This document shows, piece after piece, positions 17,417-24,462 of a DNA stretch of 56,333 bases. The stretch spans positions 1-56,333 of the forward strand of contig CADDZC010000016.1 in assembly GCA_902812365.1 (NCBI GenBank), written 5' to 3'. Under the pieces are notes generated by a model that was not told where the DNA came from, searched no databases, and saw nothing but the letters and a program-made list of their open reading frames with translations. The translations under genes and the position numbers were made by a program. The DNA comes from Acidobacteriota bacterium. GTDB lineage: Bacteria; Acidobacteriota; Terriglobia; UBA7540. Each line of letters starts with the position of its first letter. Position 1 is the stretch's first letter.

Positions 17417-18205
17417 ATGCCCACGACGATGACGGTTGCGCAGGGAATTCTGCTCTTCTTGGCGGCCACGCTGGCGGGAATCATGAACTCGGTGGCGGGC
17501 GGAGGAAGTTTCATCTCGTTTCCGGCCCTGCTCTTTACCGGCGTGCTTCCGATTCCCGCTAACGCCACCTCGACCGTGGCCCTCTGGCCGGGCATCGTCG
17601 CTAGCGCAAGCGCTTACCGCCGCAAGCTTCCTGGCAGCACCCGGCTGTGGATCCCCATGCTGGCCTCCAGCCTTCTGGGCGGTGCCGCCGGCGCTCTGCT
17701 GTTGCTCCACACCCGGCAATCCACGTTCATGCGTCTCGTCCCTTATCTGTTTCTGGGCGCGACATTACTCTTTGCGCTGGGAAAGAGAATCTCGGCGCGC
17801 TTCGATAGTCCGAACCGCATGGCAGGACCGTCGGGGCTCGCCCTGGCCGGCGCCGCCCTCGTGCAGTTACTGGTGGCGATTTACGGCGGTTACTTTGGCG
17901 GCGGCATCGGGATTCTGATGCTGGCCATCCTGACGATGCTGCCAATGAAAGACATTCACAGCATGAACGCCGTCAAGACGGTGCTAGCGGCGGCGATCAA
18001 TGGCGTCGCGATCGTGACGTTTGTTCTCGCCAAGGCGGTCGTGTGGCCCCAGGCCGCGCTGATGGTTTTCGGGGCGATGGCCGGAGGCTACGCCGGCGCC
18101 CGCTACGCTCAGCGCCTCGACCCGCGCTGGGTGCGGGCTTTTGTGATCGTAGTGGGGTTGTCGATGTCAGGCTATTTTATGCTCAAGTATTGGCCGTCAG
18201 GGTGA
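17417..18205 (+). CDS. TauE/SafE-family membrane permease
   Basis: A 262-residue integral membrane protein of the sulfite/organosulfur exporter family (DUF81). About eight hydrophobic segments are visible. The two half-repeats each carry the family's small-residue loop: LAGIMNSVAGGGSFISFPALL near the N-terminus and YGGYFGGGIGILMLAILTML in the middle. It starts 20 nt after ypdA and may be co-transcribed with it. Members move sulfite, sulfoacetate or related anions; the substrate cannot be read from sequence. Confidence 0.9.
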   Translation: MPTTMTVAQGILLFLAATLAGIMNSVAGGGSFISFPALLFTGVLPIPANATSTVALWPGIVASASAYRRKLPGSTRLWIPMLASSLLGGAAGALLLLHTRQSTFMRLVPYLFLGATLLFALGKRISARFDSPNRMAGPSGLALAGAALVQLLVAIYGGYFGGGIGILMLAILTMLPMKDIHSMNAVKTVLAAAINGVAIVTFVLAKAVVWPQAALMVFGAMAGGYAGARYAQRLDPRWVRAFVIVVGLSMSGYFMLKYWPSG

Positions 18206-18242
18206 GCTGCGGGGGCGGCAAACTCGCCGGTCGGGAAAGGCG

Positions 18243-18929
18243 TTAGAGGTGGTCTGGCGCGCTCGCGCGCGGCGCCGCCGGAGAGATCACCTTGACGGCG
18301 GCCGCTGGACGAGAAATGACAAAGGTGAGTTCCGTACCCGGAGGCAGCACCAGATCCGGATGCCGCCGCGTGAGCCGGTGGATGAGTGCGGCCGTGGCGC
18401 CGATGGCGGCTCCGTAAAGCGCCCCCGAGCCGCCGTCCGCGATCGCGCCGACGCCGGCCGCCACGCCCGCCCCGATCCCGCTCTCGATCGCGGTGTCACG
18501 CCGGCTCTTGCCGGCGCCCACGATCGTCCCCTCCTCGCCTTGCATTTTTGACCCGTTGACGTCTTCGGCTTTTTGCAGCGCGGCGGAGATGGCGTACTTC
18601 GTTCCGTCGGGAGTGACGATCATCTCCGGCGTCAGGCGCATTTCCGCATGGCCTTTGGCTCGGCCGGGCTCCTTCACAAACGAAATGTGACCTGTCAGGG
18701 TGCTGCCCGCCGGGACAACCTCGACACCGTGCCAGAAGATCGGCTCGTCGACTTCGGCGGTAAAGGGGTCGCCGTTCTGGTCGGTCCGGGTGCTGAGCGT
18801 GGAAGTCAGTTTCACATCCAACTCGGTGCCGGCCGGAATGGTAAACGTGTCCGTGGCCGCCACCGCCAGGGCAGGAAAGAATAAAGCGAAAAGCAGTGCG
18901 GCATCACCCCTGTTTCGAAGCCGCTTCAT
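18243..18929 (-). CDS. Secreted protein with glycine-zipper segment, paralogue of the next gene
   Basis: A 228-residue protein with a clear signal peptide (LLFALFFPALAVAA). I recognise no named family. Visible parts, in order: a strand-rich block with FTIPAGTELDVKLTSTLST, a block ending GHISFVKEPGRAKGHAEMR, a hinge EEGTIVGAGKSRRDTAIESG, a glycine/alanine-rich segment (GIGAGVAAGVGAIADGGSG) that could insert in a membrane, and a final strand PPGTELTFVISRP. The 19014-19823 gene has the same order and similar words, so the two are tandem duplicates. Both are on the minus strand with 84 nt between them. An envelope or periplasmic role is likely. Confidence 0.8.
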   Translation of the reverse strand: MKRLRNRGDAALLFALFFPALAVAATDTFTIPAGTELDVKLTSTLSTRTDQNGDPFTAEVDEPIFWHGVEVVPAGSTLTGHISFVKEPGRAKGHAEMRLTPEMIVTPDGTKYAISAALQKAEDVNGSKMQGEEGTIVGAGKSRRDTAIESGIGAGVAAGVGAIADGGSGALYGAAIGATAALIHRLTRRHPDLVLPPGTELTFVISRPAAAVKVISPAAPRASAPDHL

Positions 18930-19013
18930 GACTTCCCTTCTCTCGCCTGGCTTCTCGGCCGTTGTCCGGTACGGTTCGAGAGCAAGGCGCAAGGGGCGGC
19001 GGACCCGAGCCGG

Positions 19014-19823
19014 TTATTGGCTGGTTGAGCCGGATGCCGCCGGCACCTCCGAAGCCTGGACGCTGCGATTGACGATGAAAGTGAGGTCGGAGCCCTCCAC
19101 CAAAATCACATCTTTCTCATGCTTGAAAAGACTGTAGATCAAGGCCGTGCCGGCGCCGATGCCGGCACCGTACATGATATCCGTGCCCATGCCGGCGCCA
19201 CCGCAATTTCCGTAGTATTCACAGTCGATCTCGTGACCCATGCCGATCGTCGCGCCGATGCCCGCTCCGGCGGCCGCGGCGATGCCCGTCGCCTTGGCGG
19301 CATCTTTTTTACTCTTGCCGCACCCTTCAATCGTGCCTTCGTCATCTTTTCCGGTCTTGCCGCAGGGACTTCCCTGCGCATCTTCCAGTGATGCGGCGAG
19401 ATTGTATCGCAGATTGTCCGGAGTCGTCACGCTATCCAGCACAACGCGCATTTCGGCCCGACCCTTGATCCGTTTGGAAGGCTTGATAAAGGCCACATGG
19501 CCGTCCACCAGGCTGCCCTCGGGAATAATCGTCTTGCCGTTGGCGACCAAGGGCTGATCGACGACGCCCGTGAACTTATCACCCGTCTTGTTCGTCTTTG
19601 ACGTCAGGGTCGTGGTCAGGCGCACGTGCAACAGGCTGCCCGCCGGCAGGGTCAGGTTTGTGCCCGAAGAAGTCAAAGTGCCGCTGCTGGCCGTCTTGGG
19701 CGAGACACTACCCGTAGTGCTGGGAACCTGAGCCGCCGGTTGGCCGCGCTGGGCTCCGGAGAGGACAGGAACCAGCACTCCCACGAGGAGACTCGCCACG
19801 GTTACCTCTCGCGCTCCCCGCAT
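19014..19823 (-). CDS. Secreted protein with glycine-zipper segment, paralogue of the preceding gene
   Basis: A 269-residue paralogue of the 18243-18929 product. The start ATG 19823 has a GGAGGAA sequence just upstream and gives a signal peptide (VASLLVGVLVPVLSGAQ). A Ser/Thr-rich linker follows, then LPAGSLLHVRLTTTLTSKT, GHVAFIKPSKRIKGRAEMR, EGTIEGCGKSKKDAAKATG, a long glycine-zipper-like segment (AAAGAGIGATIGMG) and EGSDLTFIVNR. Unlike its paralogue it has four cysteines in the middle (SPCGKTG, EGCGKS, IDCEYYGNCGG), compatible with disulfides outside the cytoplasm. The function is unknown. Confidence 0.8.
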   Translation of the reverse strand: MRGAREVTVASLLVGVLVPVLSGAQRGQPAAQVPSTTGSVSPKTASSGTLTSSGTNLTLPAGSLLHVRLTTTLTSKTNKTGDKFTGVVDQPLVANGKTIIPEGSLVDGHVAFIKPSKRIKGRAEMRVVLDSVTTPDNLRYNLAASLEDAQGSPCGKTGKDDEGTIEGCGKSKKDAAKATGIAAAAGAGIGATIGMGHEIDCEYYGNCGGAGMGTDIMYGAGIGAGTALIYSLFKHEKDVILVEGSDLTFIVNRSVQASEVPAASGSTSQ

Positions 19824-20044
19824 AAATTCCTCCCCTCCCCCAGTGAACCCGGATAGCCCGTGCCCCGACGCTCGAATCACTTTACACCCGGCTTCCTGGG
19901 TTGGCAACCGTCCTCATTCATTTCGATTCCCAAGGCCTTTTCCAGGTTGCACCGGCCAGACAGCCTTTGTCACGGCGCGGCGGGCGGCGTGGGGAGAGTT
20001 CGTTTCGCCTCGGCATCTATGGCCGGCGAAAGTGAAGAGGATCG

Positions 20045-20431
20045 CTACGGCTTTGTTGCGGCGCTGGAATTCGCTGCGGAGGCGGGCGGTTTGCCACTAT
20101 CGCCGGACACCATGTAAATGATCTCACCGGGTCGGGCCAAGTGCATCCGCTCGCGGGCCACGCGCTCAATGGCTTTCGGATCGGACTTGAGAGCCTTCAC
20201 CTGGTTTTCAAGCTGCTGATTCTCCCGGCGCAATTCCGAGATTCGCTGCTCGAGCGCGCGATGCTCCCGGCGCTGGCGCCGGTACGTCAGATAGCCGTTG
20301 GGCCCGTAAACCTCCCGGACGATCACCATTACGCACCCGATCACTAGCAGGATCGAGACGCCGTAGTACAGCCTCCGGTGCTCAGAACGAAATCGCTTGA
20401 GTCTGGAACTGGCGGACATGGTAACGCGCAT
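20045..20431 (-). CDS. FtsB/DivIC-family septum formation initiator
   Basis: A 128-residue single-pass membrane protein. A short basic N-terminus precedes one transmembrane helix (YYGVSILLVIGCVMVIVREV), then a coiled coil rich in Arg, Glu and Leu (HRALEQRISELRRENQQLEN). The closing motif DPKAIERVARERMHLARPGE is typical of FtsB/DivIC. These proteins form a complex with FtsL and FtsQ at the division site. The C-terminal 20 residues are Ser/Ala/Pro-rich. ATG 20431 has a GAGG 5 nt upstream; ATG 20419 is a close alternative. It is downstream of the phosphohexomutase gene on the same strand, with 51 nt between. Confidence 0.87.
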   Translation of the reverse strand: MRVTMSASSRLKRFRSEHRRLYYGVSILLVIGCVMVIVREVYGPNGYLTYRRQRREHRALEQRISELRRENQQLENQVKALKSDPKAIERVARERMHLARPGEIIYMVSGDSGKPPASAANSSAATKP

Positions 20432-20482
20432 CGAGGCCTCGGCGGAAACTCCGGACCGCCGCCGATCGATAGCCGGGAGGGC

Positions 20483-21898
20483 TCAGTTGCCGAGAACAAA
20501 CTGCCGGGCTGACTTCACCAGATGATCCAATTCTTCCTGCGACGGTGCCTCGCAGTAGAGCCGGAGTACCGGTTCGGTGCCCGACAGGCGCATCAGCACC
20601 CAGGCCCCGTCGGTGCAGATCATTTTAAGCCCGTCGGTGCGGTCAATGCGAGCAATTTTGTGCGCGTCTAGCTGATCCCAATCACGCTGGAGCTTGTCCG
20701 CCAGCCGCTTCTGGACGTCGGGGGTGAGGGAGAGATTGATGCGCACCGAATAAGAGGGTCCGACCTTATCAAACAAGGCCTGGAGCTGCTGCTTCACCGA
20801 GCGTCCCCGCCTGGCCACGGCCTCGGCCACCAGCAGACCGGCGAGAATTCCGTCCTTTTCCGGCAGGTGCCCGCGGATGCTGAGTCCCGCGCTCTCTTCG
20901 CCGCCCAGCACGATCTTGTCCTGCTTGATCAGCTCACCGATGTATTTGAATCCCACCGGAGTCTGATAAAGAGGAACGCCGTGGTGGCGGGCGACCGCGT
21001 CCAGCAGATGCGTGGTGGCGACGCTGCGTCCGAGACCCCCGGGAAGGCGCCGGTCTTCGATGAGGTAATCCGCCAGCAGGGCCAGAATGTAGTTCGGTTG
21101 AATCCAGGTTCCGTCGGCATCGACGATGCCGAAACGGTCCGCGTCGCCATCCGTGGCCAGTCCGACGGCGCAGCCACGCTCGCGCACGAACTGAGAGAGC
21201 TCGGCCAAGTTGGGCTCGCTCGGTTCGGAACCAACACCGGAAAATAACACGTCGCGGCGGTCATGGAGGGTCCAGACGTCCGATCCGCATTCGCGCAATA
21301 AGTCATTGAGATAACCGCGACCCGTCCCGTAAAGCGGATCGTAGGCGATTTTCAGGCGAGCGTGCCCGATTGCGGGCAGATCGACCTTGCGGCGAATCGC
21401 CTCAAGATACGCCGGCCGCGGATCGGTGGGGTGACGAAGCGGGGCCGCGAAGTTCGGCCCCTTCAGCGAGTACTCATCGGCCAGCACCTTCCGGATGTTA
21501 TCCTCGATCTCCCGCGTCACTTCCGGCAGGGCCGGAGCGCCGTCGGGACCCGAAAACTTCAACCCGTTGTATTCCGCCGGGTTATGGCTGGCTGTGATGT
21601 TGAGTCCGCCGTCAAGCTCGCGGTGAATAATCTCCCAAGCCAGTGCCGGCGTCGGGTCGGGTCGCACGGCCACATCGGTCACCACGCCGTGGGAGTTTAG
21701 AATCTCGGCGGCGGCGGCGGCGAACCGTTCGGACATGAACCGCGTATCGTAGCCCACCACCACGTGCGGTCGCTCGCGGCGGGCGAGCAGATAGTGGGCG
21801 ATGCCGGCGGCCGCCAGCCGAACGTTGGCGAAGGTGAAGGTCTCGGCGATGATCCCGCGCCATCCCGACGTGCCGAATTTTACCGGAGACTCAACCAT
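20483..21898 (-). CDS. Phosphoglucomutase/phosphomannomutase
   Basis: An alpha-D-phosphohexomutase of 471 residues that interconverts hexose 1- and 6-phosphates. The four family sites are intact: the phosphoserine loop ITASHNPAEYNGLKF (Ser104), the metal loop TDGDADRFG (Asp at 250-254), the sugar-specificity loop GGEESAG, and the phosphate-binding loop RLSGTEPVLRLY. The GGEESAG loop suits both glucose and mannose phosphates. It begins FGTSGWRG, as in bacterial phosphoglucomutases. Products would feed glycogen, trehalose or envelope polysaccharide synthesis. The gene name (pgm, manB or algC) cannot be fixed. Confidence 0.94.
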   Translation of the reverse strand: MVESPVKFGTSGWRGIIAETFTFANVRLAAAGIAHYLLARRERPHVVVGYDTRFMSERFAAAAAEILNSHGVVTDVAVRPDPTPALAWEIIHRELDGGLNITASHNPAEYNGLKFSGPDGAPALPEVTREIEDNIRKVLADEYSLKGPNFAAPLRHPTDPRPAYLEAIRRKVDLPAIGHARLKIAYDPLYGTGRGYLNDLLRECGSDVWTLHDRRDVLFSGVGSEPSEPNLAELSQFVRERGCAVGLATDGDADRFGIVDADGTWIQPNYILALLADYLIEDRRLPGGLGRSVATTHLLDAVARHHGVPLYQTPVGFKYIGELIKQDKIVLGGEESAGLSIRGHLPEKDGILAGLLVAEAVARRGRSVKQQLQALFDKVGPSYSVRINLSLTPDVQKRLADKLQRDWDQLDAHKIARIDRTDGLKMICTDGAWVLMRLSGTEPVLRLYCEAPSQEELDHLVKSARQFVLGN

Positions 21899-21956
21899 CG
21901 ATGCTTATTGTAGTCTTGGCGTCAAGCGGGGCGGCGGTGTGAAGCTGAATTGGTCT

Positions 21957-23075
21957 CTAACGTTCCGCCCGCGTCCGGGTTTCCGGCGCCTCCGGAGTAA
22001 CGGCGGCTTCCGTCAAACTCGGACTGCCCGGCCACTGCCGGCTTTCCTCCCGCAGCAGGCGAACCAGACCCATCGTGAGCGAGAGAACGATGGGACCGAT
22101 GAAGATTCCGAGGAAGCCAAACGCCTCGACGCCGCCGAGCAAGGCAAAGAAAATAAACAGAGTATTCATCTTGACCCGTTCCCGCACCACCAGCGGCCGC
22201 ACGATATTGTCAATCAGGCCGACGAATGCCGTTCCCCAGATGACCAAAATCAGCGCTTTCCACCAATGGTGCTGCGCTAGCAGCACCACCGAAGCCGGCA
22301 CCCATACCAGAGCCGTACCGACGACCGGGATGAGGGAGCAGACCGCGGTGACGAGGCCCCAGAGAATCGCCGAAGGAAGGCCCAGTATCCAGAAAGCCAG
22401 ACCCAGCAGCACTCCCTGAATCAACGAGACAACGAGCACTCCGTGCGTATTGGCAATCACCGTATCGACGACCATATCCAGGAGATGCTCGACGTGGTGG
22501 CGTTCAAGAGGGATAGCCGCCACCAGCTTTTGCCGCGCCGTCTCTCCTTCTCGAAACAGAAAGAACAGCGTAAAGAAGGTAATCACGGCGTCGAAGAGGA
22601 AGCGGCCCGCGTTACCGACCACGCCGGCCGCCCAGCCGAGCATCAAGGTGCTGACTTGTTCCAGCCGAGCGCGAATCTGAGCGTGGATATTAAGAGGCGA
22701 AAGGTCGACGTAACGGCTGGCCCATGCTGCCGGCCTATCGATGAGCGTGGCGATATACGCACTCCAGCCCCCGCCTTCAGCGCTCCTCCGGCTGAGGGCT
22801 TGGTACAGGTTGCTGACGTCGCCGGCGATGACGCGCGCCAGAGCAAGGGCCGGAACGACGATCAGCAACAGCACGAGGATCGTTGAAATCAACGCCGCGA
22901 CCCCCGGCGGTTTGAACCATCGCCGGATACGGGCGTGGACGGGGTAAAAAATGATGGCCATGACGCCGGCTAGAATGACCGGCTTCAAAAAAGGCTTAGC
23001 CATGATGTAACACAGATATACGCCGACGGCCGTGAGCGCCAGGAGAAAGCCGAAGGTCAGCCGCTTGCTAGCCAT
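21957..23075 (-). CDS. AI-2E family transporter (PerM/YdiK type)
   Basis: A 372-residue polytopic membrane protein with about eight hydrophobic segments. The two N-terminal helices, a large polar region after the third, the mid-protein GVLVVSLIQGVLLGLAFWILGLPSAILWGLVTAVCSLIPVVGT block and the late GVEAFGFLGIFIGPIVLSL block are all characteristic. Some members export autoinducer-2, others act as Na+/H+ antiporters or are unassigned. It is 58 nt upstream of the phosphohexomutase on the same strand and divergent from nuoJ. The family is clear, the substrate is not. Confidence 0.92.
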   Translation of the reverse strand: MASKRLTFGFLLALTAVGVYLCYIMAKPFLKPVILAGVMAIIFYPVHARIRRWFKPPGVAALISTILVLLLIVVPALALARVIAGDVSNLYQALSRRSAEGGGWSAYIATLIDRPAAWASRYVDLSPLNIHAQIRARLEQVSTLMLGWAAGVVGNAGRFLFDAVITFFTLFFLFREGETARQKLVAAIPLERHHVEHLLDMVVDTVIANTHGVLVVSLIQGVLLGLAFWILGLPSAILWGLVTAVCSLIPVVGTALVWVPASVVLLAQHHWWKALILVIWGTAFVGLIDNIVRPLVVRERVKMNTLFIFFALLGGVEAFGFLGIFIGPIVLSLTMGLVRLLREESRQWPGSPSLTEAAVTPEAPETRTRAER

Positions 23076-23107
23076 GCCCGGACAACCGCTGGGCGGTCGG
23101 CTCGATG

Positions 23108-23137
23108 TTAGCCGGAAACCCGTTCCTATGCTATAGT
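23108..23137 (+). promoter_or_regulatory. Possible promoter of the nuoJ-N module
   Basis: TTAGCC (23108-23113), an 18-nt spacer and TATAGT (23132-23137) lie about 120 nt upstream of nuoJ in the 185-nt gap from the divergent permease gene. The -10 box is good, the -35 box weak. No other candidate in the gap is better. Confidence 0.35.
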
Positions 23138-23260
23138 CCGCTGCTTCGGGTCAGAGAAGCGCTCTCGTGGTTGGCAGAAAGTGGGTTCGGGACGGCGTGA
23201 AGAGACTGTTCCCCCGGGCCCCGGACCCTCTTGTAGAGGAAGTCGCCCGTTCTTACTGGA

Positions 23261-23776
23261 ATGCTCGTTTGGATCGCTTTCGTTCTGCTGTCGGCCATCA
23301 TGCTGGGTTCCAGCGTTCTGGCGATCACGCGACCTCAGCCTCGACGCTGCCTGCGGTGGCTGGTCGTGGGGCTCGTCGGCACGGCGGGAATGTATCTGCT
23401 CGCTGGAGATGTCCTTCTGGCCGGGGCGCAGGCGATTTTCGGGGCGGGAATCGGGGTGGCGGGGTTCCGGCCAGCGATCGCAGCCCTCATTCCGGACCCC
23501 GTTCCTTCGGAAAGAATCTGGAATCCGCGCCTCAAGCTTACACTCGCGGTGGTATGGGCGCTGGCCGGCGCCGTAGCTTACGCCATCCTGCGAAGCTCCG
23601 GCCCAGCGCTTCGAACCGGCACCCCGGGAGTGATCGAGCGGAAAGCTCCGCCGGTTATTCCCCCGGCTGGAGTCTCGTCCCTAGCCCCATGCGGACTGCT
23701 CATTGAGGTCGGGTTGCTCCTTGCGATCGCGGTAACTTTGGGAGTTGCTAGCCTGTCGAGGAGCAAGCCGGAATGA
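23261..23776 (+). CDS. nuoJ: Divergent NADH-quinone oxidoreductase subunit J-like protein
   Basis: A 171-residue membrane protein in the nuoJ position, immediately before nuoK and overlapping it by 4 nt. The N-terminal helix (VWIAFVLLSAIMLGSSVLAI) and the next (MYLLAGDVLLAGAQAIFGAG) follow the NuoJ hydrophobic pattern. However, the normally well-conserved third-helix motif (roughly YAGAxxVLFxFVxMxL, which undergoes the helix kink in complex I) is replaced by FGAGIGVAGFRPAIAALI. The C-terminal segment has one more helix. The call leans on position and topology. It would sit in the membrane arm of complex I next to NuoK and NuoA. Confidence 0.75.
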   Translation: MLVWIAFVLLSAIMLGSSVLAITRPQPRRCLRWLVVGLVGTAGMYLLAGDVLLAGAQAIFGAGIGVAGFRPAIAALIPDPVPSERIWNPRLKLTLAVVWALAGAVAYAILRSSGPALRTGTPGVIERKAPPVIPPAGVSSLAPCGLLIEVGLLLAIAVTLGVASLSRSKPE

Positions 23777-24075
23777 TCCCCGTTCTCGCCTACGTGATCG
23801 TCGGCGCGGCACTCTTTATGGTAGGGGTGACCGGTGTCCTGATTCGTCGCCACGTGGTTGTGATCTTGATGTCAGTGGAACTGATGCTCAATGCAGCGAA
23901 CATTAACCTCATCGTCTTCTCGCGGCCGTTGCCGTCGCCGGAGGGGCGACTCGTGGCCGTTTTCATTCTGCTCGACGCGCTCGCCCAGTTTGCCGTTGGC
24001 CTGGCTCTGGCTCGGGTGCTGGCCCGGAACCGCGCCTCGATGAACGTGGATGAGAATCGTTTACTCAGGTGGTGA
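23773..24075 (+). CDS. nuoK: NADH-quinone oxidoreductase subunit K
   Basis: A 100-residue three-helix membrane subunit that forms part of the ion path between the peripheral and antiporter-like parts of complex I. Helix 2 keeps the conserved glutamate Glu36 in ILMSVELMLNAANIN. The second conserved glutamate, position 72 in E. coli and in most homologues, is Gln72 here (LLDALAQFAVGLALA), with an Asp at 68. The start overlaps the nuoJ stop (ATGA). The 3' end overlaps the nuoL-tail frame by 26 nt. The length is normal. Confidence 0.92.
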   Translation: MIPVLAYVIVGAALFMVGVTGVLIRRHVVVILMSVELMLNAANINLIVFSRPLPSPEGRLVAVFILLDALAQFAVGLALARVLARNRASMNVDENRLLRW

Positions 24076-24364
24076 TTGGGGCCGCCTCGTCCGGCGCGCC
24101 GCCCGACTGGTGGCGTCTTTCGAATCCGTCGCGGACGGAGGAATGAATGGATTGGCGTGGTCTGTCCGCATGGTGGCGGAACTGCTCCGCCTCTGGGATC
24201 GGTATTTTATGGACGGCCTGATTAACATCATCGGTTTCGGCATTCGGATCGCCGGCTACCCGTTGCGGCTCGCGCAGGCGGGCCTTTTCCAAGCCTATGT
24301 TTTGACCATGGTAGTCACCGTGCTGATCTTTTTGGCTTACGGCGCCTGGCATTTCGGGTTTTAG
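24050..24364 (+). CDS. NuoL C-terminal tail only, truncated subunit L
   Basis: A 104-residue frame exactly where nuoL (about 600 residues or more) belongs, between nuoK and nuoM. It resembles the very end of NuoL: an amphipathic stretch LWDRYFMDGLINIIGFGIR, then LAQAGLFQAYVLTMVVTVLIFLAYG, which corresponds to the end of the lateral helix and the last transmembrane helix. The antiporter core of about 14 helices is missing. No part of it is found in any frame of the adjacent DNA. The start at 24050 overlaps nuoK; ATG 24143 is an alternative with a GGAGG only 1 nt away. It may be a real small subunit or a deletion remnant. Confidence 0.65.
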   Translation: MRIVYSGGDWGRLVRRAARLVASFESVADGGMNGLAWSVRMVAELLRLWDRYFMDGLINIIGFGIRIAGYPLRLAQAGLFQAYVLTMVVTVLIFLAYGAWHFGF

Positions 24365-24462
24365 CCGGACACGGAAGGACTCCCCCGAGCGCCGGCCGGC
24401 GCTTTTCGATGATTCGGCCAGTCGATGATGTGCCGGCCCGCTGATTCCTTCCCGAACGGACC

